Positions 1 to 7,619 of a stretch of 64,000 nucleotides of DNA are shown piece by piece (position 1 is the stretch's first letter; every line of letters begins with the position of its first letter). Origin of the DNA: Shewanella avicenniae (lineage in GTDB: Bacteria; Pseudomonadota; Gammaproteobacteria; Enterobacterales; Shewanellaceae); NCBI RefSeq assembly GCF_017354945.1, contig NZ_CP071503.1:2728001-2792000 (forward strand), in the 5' to 3' direction. The position numbers and the translations under genes are program-made. The notes beneath the pieces are model-generated. The model was not told the DNA's origin. It saw nothing but the letters and a program-made list of their open reading frames with translations, and made no database searches.

Positions 1-1
1 T

Positions 2-145
2 GCTTTTATCGTTGTTGGTTTAAATATAATGGCTTTGTTTGGTAAACAAGCAAACCAATACCTAAAAATCCTGCCTATCGCATTTTTCATAGTAAATATT
101 GTTCCGATTCTACCAGTTGGTGTCTATTCCTTACTCTATTGGTAA
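2..145 (+). CDS. C-terminal end of a membrane protein (partial)
   Basis: An open frame enters from the left edge and stops at a TAA at 143-145, giving 47 residues. The translation is almost entirely hydrophobic, with two likely membrane segments separated by a short GKQANQYLK stretch, so this is the end of an integral membrane protein. Too little is present to name the family. A hairpin lies just downstream. It is the last gene before the convergent terC-type gene, and its relation to the integrase island to the right is unknown. Confidence 0.55.
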   Translation, partial: AFIVVGLNIMALFGKQANQYLKILPIAFFIVNIVPILPVGVYSLLYW

Positions 146-166
146 TTACTAGGATGTGATTAGCTG

Positions 167-192
167 GATAGCAGTCTTTTTAGACTGCTATC
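167..192. terminator. hairpin between convergent genes
   Basis: An 11-bp perfect stem (GATAGCAGTCT / AGACTGCTATC) with a TTTT loop lies between two convergent genes. The flanking U-tract is weak on both strands, so it may act as a bidirectional terminator or an mRNA end stabiliser. Confidence 0.5.
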
Positions 193-229
193 TTCATAAG
201 AATCAAAATATTACGTGTTGCAACAGTAA

Positions 230-1180
230 CTAATTAGCTTTCTGTCTAATAAAAATACTTGCAACCAAGGTCACTATAAGAATCATTGCAACCACGCCAA
301 GCGAAACCGCGACTGGTATATGGATGAAATCAACCATCGTCATCTTTAGCCCGATGAAAACCAAAATTACGGCTAGTCCATATTTAAGCAATGAGAACTT
401 TTCTGCCATACCAACTAACAAGAAATACATAGCTCTCAAGCCTAGAATCGCAAACAAGTTGGAAGTCAAAACGATGAATGGGTCTGTGGTAACAGCAAAA
501 ATCGCGGGAATGCTATCAAGGGCAAAAATGACATCACTCAACTCAACCATTACTAATGTCAAAAACAGCGGTGTGACATACCAAAGTCCATTACGTTTCA
601 CTAAAAAATGCTCATTTTCTAGCGTGTTAGTAACTCGAAGGTGCCGTTGTAGCCATTTGATTAAAGGATTATCAGCGGTATTTTCCTGTTCTTCTCCACC
701 AAAAAACATTTTGGCACCGGTAAAAATCAAAAAAGCACCGAATACATACAACAGCCAGTCAAATTGGGAGATTAACCAGCTGCCACCGAAAATCATCAAT
801 GTTCTCAATATAATAGCGCCTAGGACACCATAAACTAACACTCGGCGCTGTAAGGATGGAGGAACAGCAAAATAGTTAAATAACATCAGCCAGACAAATA
901 AGTTATCTACGGCCAACGCTTTTTCAATGAGATAGCCAGTCAAAAATGCGACTGACTGCTCCGCTGCGACTTCATGACCAGCTGTACTATTTAAATACCA
1001 CCAAAGACCTGCGTTGAACGTAAATGTTATTGATACCCAAATAACAGACCAGACAGCTGCCTGTTTGACGGACATGCCATACTCGCCTCGGCGGCCTTGA
1101 ATCATCAAATCAATAGCAAGCATTGTGATAACTATGAGAGCAAAAGCTCCCCATAGCATCGGTGTTCCGACTGTTGTCAT
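230..1180 (-). CDS. TerC/Alx-family integral membrane protein
   Basis: TerC-family membrane protein of 316 residues, close to the usual length of E. coli Alx (about 320). It has multiple hydrophobic segments and the two conserved acidic signatures of the family: EKALAVDN at about 86-93 and [12 protein letters not shown] in the second half. Family members are linked to manganese export or metal loading of exported proteins and to tellurite or alkaline-pH phenotypes. The start ATG has TAGGAG upstream. The gene is preceded by a yybP-ykoY riboswitch and attenuator, which supports an Mn2+-responsive Alx-like role. That role is inferred from family and leader, not shown by the sequence. Confidence 0.9.
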   Translation of the reverse strand: MTTVGTPMLWGAFALIVITMLAIDLMIQGRRGEYGMSVKQAAVWSVIWVSITFTFNAGLWWYLNSTAGHEVAAEQSVAFLTGYLIEKALAVDNLFVWLMLFNYFAVPPSLQRRVLVYGVLGAIILRTLMIFGGSWLISQFDWLLYVFGAFLIFTGAKMFFGGEEQENTADNPLIKWLQRHLRVTNTLENEHFLVKRNGLWYVTPLFLTLVMVELSDVIFALDSIPAIFAVTTDPFIVLTSNLFAILGLRAMYFLLVGMAEKFSLLKYGLAVILVFIGLKMTMVDFIHIPVAVSLGVVAMILIVTLVASIFIRQKAN

Positions 1181-1195
1181 AAAATAGCTACTCCT

Positions 1196-1232
1196 AAAAA
1201 AACAAAATGGCCGACACAGAAAGTGTCAGCCA
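1196..1232 (-). terminator. attenuator hairpin in the terC leader
   Basis: On the minus strand GGCTGACACTTTCTGTGTCGGCC forms a stem-loop (9-bp stem, quoted here in parts: GGCTGACAC / GTGTCGGCC) followed by TTTTGTTTTTTT. This Rho-independent terminator lies between the riboswitch and the terC start codon, the arrangement expected for transcriptional control by the aptamer. Confidence 0.8.
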
Positions 1233-1239
1233 TTGATTT

Positions 1240-1362
1240 TGAGTAGCAATAGACCTCGCCTTCCGGCAAGGTCTCACTTACAACCATCTAAAAAGGTTGC
1301 TCGGCGACCGGATGCTTTAAGCATCGTGATGACGATCTACCGACAATGAAGTTACTCCCCTT
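1240..1362 (-). promoter_or_regulatory. yybP-ykoY manganese riboswitch
   Basis: The minus-strand leader contains the recognisable yybP-ykoY pieces in order: AAAGGGGAGTAAC at the 5' side, GTCGGTAGATCGTCATCACGA, CGGTCGCCGAG, then GTAAGTGAGACCTTGCCGG and a GGTC closing arm. GAGTA near 1355 pairs with TACTC near 1242 to form P1. This class binds Mn2+ in bacteria and, in the E. coli alx leader, also responds to pH. Position just ahead of a TerC gene matches the known association. Confidence 0.88.
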
Positions 1363-1372
1363 TGCAGCGCAA

Positions 1373-1401
1373 AATCTACACTAGGCTCAAAAGCTAGTCA
1401 A
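1373..1401 (-). promoter_or_regulatory. sigma-70-type promoter of the terC leader
   Basis: TTGACT (1396-1401) and TAGATT (1373-1378) are separated by exactly 17 bases on the minus strand, placing the transcript start just ahead of the riboswitch. Confidence 0.75.
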
Positions 1402-1759
1402 TCGAACCTAGGATTATGTTTTGGGAAAACTAATCTGGCCTACTTTATATTCGATGCCGTAGCCAACACAACGCTGTAGCACTACCCCAAAAGAAGTCCA
1501 CGCTTTTGTGTGGTCGGAACGAAATTAAACAATTTGTTGTTATACGTTTTTGCATTTACTCTCTCCTTGGCTGCCACTTGCTTTTAGGTGAACGTCTTTA
1601 ACCGTGGGGTTGGCATTTGCAAGTGCGACATAAATCTCAGCAACCATAACTGGGCCGCGATGGGTGGAAAACTGACCGTAGACGTTCAATTGCCTGACGG
1701 TCGTCATATCGGTATGAATTTCTGATTTTTCCACGGATTAAGCACTAGCGTATGCCAAT
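1402..1759. other. intergenic stretch, no convincing gene
   Basis: About 360 bases between the terC promoter and the island cargo. A 64-codon minus-strand frame ends near 1540 (MEKSEIHTDM start), but I recognise nothing in it and see no strong ribosome site, so I do not call it a gene. The composition is mixed and no clear repeat was found. Confidence 0.4.
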
Positions 1760-1826
1760 GATTTAAACGCCCATATAACTGGAGCGGCGAATGTGAATAC
1801 AACACAGTTGAGCGAAGTGACTTTTT
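1760..1826 (-). other. possible integron attC-like site
   Basis: Read on the minus strand, the sequence directly after the UDG-like gene begins TAACAAAAAGTC and ends CAGTTATATGGGCGTTTAA, with CAACTG / CAGTT as internal complementary arms. This resembles the TAACAA...GGGCGTTR layout of Vibrio-type attC sites, but the core is GTTTAAA rather than GTTRRRY and the arms are short. It is weak evidence that the neighbouring gene arrived as a cassette. Confidence 0.3.
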
Positions 1827-1830
1827 GTTA

Positions 1831-2472
1831 TCAATTAACATTTTCAAGGTACTCCACAAACCTTGGCTCCATGCCACTGAGACGTAAATACCTCGGATGA
1901 TAGGTTCTAAATGTATATAGTGGTAATGCCTCATGAACTATGCGTGACAATTCTTGTTTTGTGAACCCATCTACAGACTCAAAGCGTGAGCCAGAAAATA
2001 TATTTTCGATGTGCCCGTCGAAGTTGGGGCCAGTAAAAAAGATGACTATATCTGGCGTTAGGATATTAATCTCCTCTAACAATAGCGCGGAGACATCTCG
2101 TAATTCGAGTTCCAATTCATATGGAGGACGATCATCATTAAAATCACAGCGATTTAAATTGCTCCAAACGATCGCATAATTGTCTATTTCTAGAGCATTC
2201 TCAATTTTTCGCGTCACATTCCAAAATGGGCTTGAGTAGTAGGTCTCTCCAAAGTTGAAATCTTCATAACATCTCAGCAGTTCTTCAATATCACCATCAC
2301 CCCATCCCTTAGTTTGCTGGCCTACGATCATCAGCTTTACTTTTTGTGCCGAATAGGAAGCTGGGGATTTGATTAAGATAGGTGCAGAGAGGTTCGGATT
2401 TCTTGTCCGCAATTCCGATATTATGCCCCAGTACTTTTCATATACATCATTGAGTAACTTTTGATTGCCCAC
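1831..2472 (-). CDS. uracil-DNA-glycosylase-superfamily-like protein
   Basis: A 213-residue protein starting at GTG with GGAAACAGA upstream. It carries LMIVGQQTKGWGDGD near residue 47, AIVWSNLNRCDF near 99, a central DIVIFFTGPNFDG, and TYHPRYLR near the C terminus. These look like motif A, the central strand and the histidine motif of the uracil-DNA glycosylase fold. Catalytic residues of a named UDG family are not certain, so the enzyme activity is unproven. It lies 40 bp after the DUF2026-like gene on the same strand, so the two may be cotranscribed island cargo. An alternative is an uncharacterised fold-relative without glycosylase activity. Confidence 0.55.
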   Translation of the reverse strand: MGNQKLLNDVYEKYWGIISELRTRNPNLSAPILIKSPASYSAQKVKLMIVGQQTKGWGDGDIEELLRCYEDFNFGETYYSSPFWNVTRKIENALEIDNYAIVWSNLNRCDFNDDRPPYELELELRDVSALLLEEINILTPDIVIFFTGPNFDGHIENIFSGSRFESVDGFTKQELSRIVHEALPLYTFRTYHPRYLRLSGMEPRFVEYLENVN

Positions 2473-2512
2473 TCTGTTTCCTTTTTGCAGTCTGAATAGT
2501 CACATGTATTAG

Positions 2513-3139
2513 CTACCACGCTCCAACTAGTCTATTGCTTATTGGTGCAATGGTTGTTACTTCGCCTAAATCGTTAATTATTTCAAAATTAGAAATCTTC
2601 TTTCTGCTCTTTTTACACCACTCTAGACTTATCTTTGCAAGATCGTGGGCTGCTGGTAGTTCAAACATATTTTTTAGTAAAAGTGCAGTCAGTGCTGAGT
2701 TTTCCTCAAAGAAGAAATCACCAATATTGACCATATTATCTGGGCTCACACAAGCTGAAGACCTTTGCTTCTGAAACATCTTTCTTTCGATTAGATTTGG
2801 AGAACCAGCCTGATTAAGCGCCTCTCTGTACTCTGGTGCTGTAAAATCAATGATATTATTCTCTGTCTCAATCCAACAATGAAAAGCATCTGGACTACTA
2901 TAGAAATTACCTTCTTCTACACCTGCATATGTCAGCGTGTCGCCACTTTCAGTTAATCGAATAAACGCCATTCCCATAACAGGCCTCGCCTTAACTTTAA
3001 ATAGGTGCTCTAAAATGATAGCCCCATTCACATTGTAAAATTGACATGATTTGCCAGCCCCATGAGATAATTCTCGACCTACGCTTGCTACAATTTTGTA
3101 AATTAGCTCGTACTGTTTAAGCGTAATATCAAACTTCAT
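2513..3139 (-). CDS. DUF2026-like putative papain-fold protein
   Basis: A 208-residue soluble protein. GKSCQFYNVNG places a cysteine at residue 32, FHCWIE a histidine at 87, and IIDFTAP an aspartate at 98. That Cys-His-Asp order and spacing is typical of papain-like or transglutaminase-like enzymes, and the overall sequence recalls the DUF2026 family. This family call is from memory and the substrate is unknown. The gene lies between the integrase and the UDG-like gene on the same strand, so it is probably cargo of the integrated island. The region is more AT-rich than the core genes to its right. Confidence 0.5.
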   Translation of the reverse strand: MKFDITLKQYELIYKIVASVGRELSHGAGKSCQFYNVNGAIILEHLFKVKARPVMGMAFIRLTESGDTLTYAGVEEGNFYSSPDAFHCWIETENNIIDFTAPEYREALNQAGSPNLIERKMFQKQRSSACVSPDNMVNIGDFFFEENSALTALLLKNMFELPAAHDLAKISLEWCKKSRKKISNFEIINDLGEVTTIAPISNRLVGAW

Positions 3140-3232
3140 CTGTTCAATCCTAGTTTAGATTTAACTGTGTTAAAAAATTAAGATAATTCCTATTGGTATT
3201 TAATACACCATTGGAAATGTTCTGTCGTCTTC

Positions 3233-4504
3233 TTAAACAACTCTCTTTCTGCTCAAGGGCACGATGTTTTCATCACCGTGTTCTAGCGCTTTCATTATCC
3301 CCCACCACTGCCGATAGATAACTGCCATTTTGTCAGTGTAAGTGGCGCGGTCGTACACGTCTGCCTCACCATGTAGCTTATGGCCGAGCATCTTTTCACA
3401 AACAGCCCACTCTCCTAAGTCTGACCAATAGCTGCGCGCTGTTCGCCGCAGGTCGTGAATGCTCCACGGCTCCCAATCTGGATTTTCGCCGTTTGCGTCG
3501 TTGAATTTCTTACTACTTGCCGCAATTAGCACCTGCCGCGATATGTCCTGTAGTGAAGCTCCGGACATTTGTCGCTGCGATTTAGCGGTCTTGCTATCCA
3601 TTGCTATACAAAGCCAGTCACAATCGCTGTATTCGAGCAATGCATCCCATAGGTGACGCATTTCTGGCAGAATGGGCCTGATTATCGGCTTCTTGGTCTT
3701 TTTCCCTGTCTTGTGGAATTCTGGCGGCACGGTCCACGTCATAGCCTCAAAATCAAGCCAGTCGCGCTTGGTGTGGCGTAACTCGCCACCACGGCACCCG
3801 TAGAAAAGCAGTAACTCTAGAATGGCGGCGTTCTTCTGGTTCATATCCATAAAACGCATGGTGCGGTATAGCGTCCTAATATCTGCGTCGTTGAGAACTC
3901 TAGTTCGTTGGTTTTTAACGATCCCTAAGCTGCGTGCATTAATGCCGGTTAGGATATTGTCGCCCTCAATGGTTCCCGCTATTAGGTGGTAGTCAAAACA
4001 CATACGCAAATCACCGAGGATACGCTTTGCGATGTCTGGGACTTCTGCTGCCTTACTAATTAGGAATTGGGCCATAGTTGCTCGTTTGAGCTCTTGGTAT
4101 GGTATTGCGCCGAATTCCTTTTGAACGTGTAACTCGTAGGTGCGCCAGTGCTTCTCGCGCCCCACAACTTTACACTGTCGTTCGAACCAGATTTTGAATA
4201 GGTTGTCGAAGGTTGGCGCTGTTAGATTCTGGATTTGCTGTGCCTTTACTTTGACTCGCGGATCATAGCCATCGGCCACATATTGAGCCAATTCTAAAAC
4301 TCGTTCTCGCGCTTCTTTTAGGCTCATGCGTGGGAATGTTCCCAGCGTGATTCTGATTTGCCGTCCGTCTTTAAGTCTTGGCCGGTAGATAAACGAGATC
4401 TTGCCGTTTCTCAGTCGAGCCGATAGTCCGTCACGGTCGGCCTTACTGATCTCCTTTTCGTAGATCTTCCCGTTGTTCTTTTCTAGCCACATATTATTAA
4501 GCAT
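3233..4504 (-). CDS. P4-type tyrosine recombinase (island integrase)
   Basis: A 423-residue site-specific recombinase with an N-terminal DUF4102-like arm-binding domain (LRNGKISFIYRPRLKDGRQIR region), a central SAM-like domain, and a C-terminal catalytic domain. The catalytic set is visible: R238 (GCRGGELR), K265 (HKTGKK), H350 and R353 (IHDLRRT), H375 (MLGHKL) and Y384 (YDRATY). All residues are present and the length is normal, so it is probably active. It would integrate and excise the element carrying the two genes to its left. The gene starts close to the lpxA end, and repeated GGGGTACTCA units lie just upstream, as expected of an attachment-proximal integrase. Confidence 0.92.
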   Translation of the reverse strand: MLNNMWLEKNNGKIYEKEISKADRDGLSARLRNGKISFIYRPRLKDGRQIRITLGTFPRMSLKEARERVLELAQYVADGYDPRVKVKAQQIQNLTAPTFDNLFKIWFERQCKVVGREKHWRTYELHVQKEFGAIPYQELKRATMAQFLISKAAEVPDIAKRILGDLRMCFDYHLIAGTIEGDNILTGINARSLGIVKNQRTRVLNDADIRTLYRTMRFMDMNQKNAAILELLLFYGCRGGELRHTKRDWLDFEAMTWTVPPEFHKTGKKTKKPIIRPILPEMRHLWDALLEYSDCDWLCIAMDSKTAKSQRQMSGASLQDISRQVLIAASSKKFNDANGENPDWEPWSIHDLRRTARSYWSDLGEWAVCEKMLGHKLHGEADVYDRATYTDKMAVIYRQWWGIMKALEHGDENIVPLSRKRVV

Positions 4505-4553
4505 GGTTGCACCCTGATTGCTGGTTATATGTGCTCAAGTCCCCATCCAATTT

Positions 4554-4586
4554 GGGGTACTCAATGGGGACTCACTGGGGTACTCA
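4554..4586. repeat. three GGGG(T)ACTCA direct repeats upstream of the integrase
   Basis: GGGGTACTCA at 4554-4563, GGGGACTCA at 4566-4574 and GGGGTACTCA at 4577-4586 are spaced about one helical turn apart. They sit between the integrase start and lpxA and look like arm-type integrase sites or an autoregulatory operator. The rest of the 270-base gap (4505-4774) holds a GGGGGATTTTACTCCCCC hairpin near 4704 and no gene. The core attachment site could not be placed. Confidence 0.55.
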
Positions 4587-4774
4587 AAAAGGACGGTTTG
4601 AGCTGCTTGAATTTGCGTAGTTTTGCACAGCGAGGGAAGTTTGAAAAGTCGTAAAGGTTGATTTTATTGGATTTTTTGCTGGGTCTTGCTTGGTGTTGCA
4701 TAGGGGGATTTTACTCCCCCATTTCGTCTCCGGCGACTAGGGCAAAAACTTTCGGCTGGATTGACTCAGTCATA

Positions 4775-5545
4775 TCAGCGAATAATGCCTCGTTGTGATG
4801 ATGTGACGAAATCAATGAACAGTTTTACTTGCTCATCGTTAGCGATGTCATCTTGCAGTGCCGCTACAGCTTCATCAACTGTGAGGCTGCTACGATAAAG
4901 CGTCTTATAGGCACGACGCAGTGCTTGCTGGCTTTCTTTTGAAAAACCACGACGCTTCATGCCTTCAAAGTTTAACCCACGAGGAGATGCCGCTTGTCCT
5001 GATGCCATGACAAACGGTGGCACGTCTTGCAAAATCAGGCTGGCGCCAGCAGTAAAGGCATGCGCCCCGATATGGACGAATTGGTGCACGCCAGTCATAC
5101 CGCCCAGAATAGCCCAGTCATCCACTTTACAATGACCCGCAATTGAGGCGTTGTTTGCCATAATGACGTTATTGCCGACCACGCAATCGTGGGCAACATG
5201 CACATAAGCCATCAGTAAATTGTTAGAGCCAATCTTAGTCAGCCCTTGATCCTGCACCGTACCACGGTGAATCGTGACAGATTCACGAATTACGTTATTG
5301 TCACCTATCTCTAAGCGCGTGGCTTCGCCAGCGTACTTTTTATCTTGACACTCTTCGCCCACTGAAGCGAATTGGAAGATTTTGTTGCCTTTACCAATAA
5401 CGGTCGGGCCTTTCACGACAACGTGTGAACCAAGCCAACAATCATCCCCAATCACAACGTCTGGACCTACATACGTCCATGGGCCGATAGTAACGTTTTT
5501 ACCAATTTGAGCGTCCGGATGGACAATAGCGGTTTCATGAATCAC
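4775..5545 (-). CDS. lpxA: UDP-N-acetylglucosamine acyltransferase LpxA
   Basis: First committed step of lipid A synthesis: transfer of a 3-hydroxyacyl chain from ACP to UDP-GlcNAc. The 256-residue protein has the left-handed beta-helix hexapeptide repeats, and the [12 protein letters not shown] segment supplies the catalytic histidine (H119). GGMTGVHQF and [10 protein letters not shown] are family hallmarks. It starts at GTG overlapping the fabZ stop (GTGA), so the two are translationally coupled. In Shewanella and enterics lpxB follows immediately; here the integrase island follows instead. Confidence 0.97.
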   Translation of the reverse strand: MIHETAIVHPDAQIGKNVTIGPWTYVGPDVVIGDDCWLGSHVVVKGPTVIGKGNKIFQFASVGEECQDKKYAGEATRLEIGDNNVIRESVTIHRGTVQDQGLTKIGSNNLLMAYVHVAHDCVVGNNVIMANNASIAGHCKVDDWAILGGMTGVHQFVHIGAHAFTAGASLILQDVPPFVMASGQAASPRGLNFEGMKRRGFSKESQQALRRAYKTLYRSSLTVDEAVAALQDDIANDEQVKLFIDFVTSSQRGIIR

Positions 5546-6003
5546 GAACGAATCTCTCTACGGGCACACATGATTTCAGCAGAGCAAGCTAACTCGCCGT
5601 CAACACTTGCTTCACCATAAAACACACCAATCCCTCGGCGTTCTTTGATCATTTTCACATCGAAACGAATTTGATCGCCAGGGCCAACAACACGCTTAAA
5701 GCGTGCATTATCAATACCAGCAAAATAATAAAGTACGTTTGGCGATGGTTTTTCACTCATGGTTTTGAATGCCAACAACCCAGTGGCCTGCGCCATTGCT
5801 TCGAGGATCAGCACGCCCGGCATCACAGGTTGAATAGGGAAATGCCCTTGGAAGAAGGGTTCATTAATAGTGACATTCTTAATTGCGGTCAAAGTTTCAC
5901 CCGGCGTAAAGTCAAGTACGCGGTCGACCAGCAAAAATGGATATCGGTGTGGCAAAAATGCCAAAATTTCTTGGATATCCATTGTGTTCAATTCATTGGA
6001 CAT
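5542..6003 (-). CDS. fabZ: 3-hydroxyacyl-ACP dehydratase FabZ
   Basis: Dehydratase of fatty acid elongation, 153 residues, hot-dog fold. The signature [19 protein letters not shown] gives the catalytic pair H54 and E68. It lies between lpxD and lpxA, the conserved arrangement linking lipid A and phospholipid synthesis, and overlaps lpxA by four bases. The ATG start at 6003 matches the usual N terminus. Confidence 0.97.
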   Translation of the reverse strand: MSNELNTMDIQEILAFLPHRYPFLLVDRVLDFTPGETLTAIKNVTINEPFFQGHFPIQPVMPGVLILEAMAQATGLLAFKTMSEKPSPNVLYYFAGIDNARFKRVVGPGDQIRFDVKMIKERRGIGVFYGEASVDGELACSAEIMCARREIRS

Positions 6004-6032
6004 GAATTAATCCTCTAACCGTCTTAGCGGCG

Positions 6033-7061
6033 TTATTCTTCGTTCGGCGTTACCGATTTTTCCAATTTACGCACGCGTTGGAACAACTCATCCAACTGGC
6101 GGAAACGTACAGTGTTTTTACGCCACAAGCGGTTATCCATCGCAACAGTTGCAGATGAGTATAGCCCAGGCTCTTTTACATCATTGGTGACATTGGTGCC
6201 ACCCGAGAGATGTACACCATCGGTAATGGTTAAATGACCGGAAATTGCGCATGCCCCGCCGATAATGCAATAACGTCCAATAGTGACGCTACCGGCAAGT
6301 ACAGTACATCCAGCAATTGCGGTATTTTCCCCAATAATGTCGTTATGAGCAATCTGCACTTGGTTATCAATGATGCAACCATCATGGATTTCTGTATGTT
6401 CAAGTGCACCGCGGTCAACTGTGGTCCCCGCGCCTATTTCAACGCGATTACCAATACGCACACCGCCGGTTTGCGGGATTTTAATCCATGTACCACGTTC
6501 GTTGGCATAACCAAAGCCGTCAGAACCCAGTACTGCACCCGAATGAATAATACAGGCTTGGCCTAGATGAACGTTGTGATAAACGGTCACATTTGCCCAA
6601 AGAATACAATCTGAGCCGATAACGCAATCTTGGCTAATGACGGTTCCTGCACCAATCTGTGCATTCTCACCGATAATCACATTGGCACCGATCACCGCAT
6701 TAGCAGCAACAGCAACGCCTTTGCCTAATTTGGCAGAAGGGTCGATAACCGCCGATGGATGAATCAACTCCGCCGCTTTCGGTGTGGTATCCAACAATTG
6801 TGCGGTACGGGCAAAACCCACGTATGGATCTTGTAAGATCAACACGTTACCAGAATAACTATCCGCCATGTCCGCTTTTAATATCACCGCGGAGGCTTGT
6901 GTTGTTTCCAGCTGCTGCTTCAATTTGGGGTTTGAAAGGAAAGCGACTTGACCGGCAGTTGCACTTTCTAAAGAAGCAACAGAGGAGACTGTGATATCAC
7001 CGTCTCCTCGTAACTCAGCACCCAAATGCTCAGCGAGCTGTTTTAATGAAACAGCTTTCAT
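6033..7061 (-). CDS. lpxD: UDP-3-O-acylglucosamine N-acyltransferase LpxD
   Basis: Third step of lipid A synthesis, adding the N-linked acyl chain. It has an N-terminal uridine-binding domain followed by many hexapeptide repeats of the left-handed beta-helix. With the ATG at 7061 (rather than the TTG one codon earlier) the protein is 342 residues and the catalytic histidine of IIDNQVQIAHND falls at 239, the same number as in E. coli. The start lies 4 bases after the skp stop codon, so coupling with skp is likely. Confidence 0.96.
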   Translation of the reverse strand: MKAVSLKQLAEHLGAELRGDGDITVSSVASLESATAGQVAFLSNPKLKQQLETTQASAVILKADMADSYSGNVLILQDPYVGFARTAQLLDTTPKAAELIHPSAVIDPSAKLGKGVAVAANAVIGANVIIGENAQIGAGTVISQDCVIGSDCILWANVTVYHNVHLGQACIIHSGAVLGSDGFGYANERGTWIKIPQTGGVRIGNRVEIGAGTTVDRGALEHTEIHDGCIIDNQVQIAHNDIIGENTAIAGCTVLAGSVTIGRYCIIGGACAISGHLTITDGVHLSGGTNVTNDVKEPGLYSSATVAMDNRLWRKNTVRFRQLDELFQRVRKLEKSVTPNEE

Positions 7062-7064
7062 CAA

Positions 7065-7571
7065 TTACTGACCTTTGCTCAGCTCTTCAACAACTTTACC
7101 GCTGATGTCTGCCTCAGGCTTAACATAGATAACTGCACCACGTTGCAATACCATGTCGTATTGTTCTTTCTTCGCAATGTCATTGATGGCTTTTTGAACT
7201 TTCACCAGCAACTTGTTTTGCTCTTCACCTTGGCGGCTACGCAGATCTTCATCCAGCGCTTTACCTTTCAACTGAAGATCAGCTTTGATTTGGTCCATTT
7301 TACGAACCAGATCAGTCTTTTGCGCTTCAGTCATGATAGCGGCATCACGTTGCTGCTTTTCCATCATGCCTTTCAAATCATCTTGCATTTTTTGAACTGC
7401 GGCCATGCGATCGCCGAATTCTTTTTTCAGTGCATCAGTGATCTGTTCGCGCTGAGGGATCTGCTGGAACACGGTTCCCATATCCACCACAGCTAACTTC
7501 TCTGCATGGGCAGCAAGAGGCGCACCCGCCAACATCATAGACACTAGAGCGCCATTCACTATCTTTTTCAA
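7065..7571 (-). CDS. skp: periplasmic chaperone Skp/OmpH
   Basis: Periplasmic holdase for unfolded outer membrane proteins. About 168 residues, with signal peptide MKKIVNGALVSMMLAGAPLA ending at AHA before EKLAVVDMG, then a long charged helical region typical of the Skp tentacles. I choose the TTG at 7571 because AAGGAG lies 7 bases ahead; a TTG two codons earlier is possible but too close to the ribosome site. It sits between bamA and lpxD as in most gammaproteobacteria and serves the same envelope-assembly pathway. Confidence 0.93.
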   Translation of the reverse strand: MKKIVNGALVSMMLAGAPLAAHAEKLAVVDMGTVFQQIPQREQITDALKKEFGDRMAAVQKMQDDLKGMMEKQQRDAAIMTEAQKTDLVRKMDQIKADLQLKGKALDEDLRSRQGEEQNKLLVKVQKAINDIAKKEQYDMVLQRGAVIYVKPEADISGKVVEELSKGQ

Positions 7572-7619
7572 AATCAAACTCCTTGTTAGGATTCAGCAAT
7601 GCTGCCGAGTTTATGTGTT

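Noticed and set aside
324..833. 169-codon plus-strand frame opposite terC
   Set aside because: Antisense shadow; low-complexity Lys/Ser/Asn content and no family.
1704..1934. 76-codon minus-strand frame overlapping the UDG-like gene
   Set aside because: Mostly a shadow of that gene in another frame, with no start signal.
4700..4735. GGGGGATTTTACTCCCCC followed by TTCGTCTCC, reminiscent of a tmRNA or tRNA 3' end as an attachment site
   Set aside because: No GTTCNANNC T-loop and no CCA end; no other tRNA arms are present.
6234..6566. 110-codon plus-strand frame opposite lpxD
   Set aside because: Shadow of hexapeptide repeat coding sequence, which leaves long open antisense frames.
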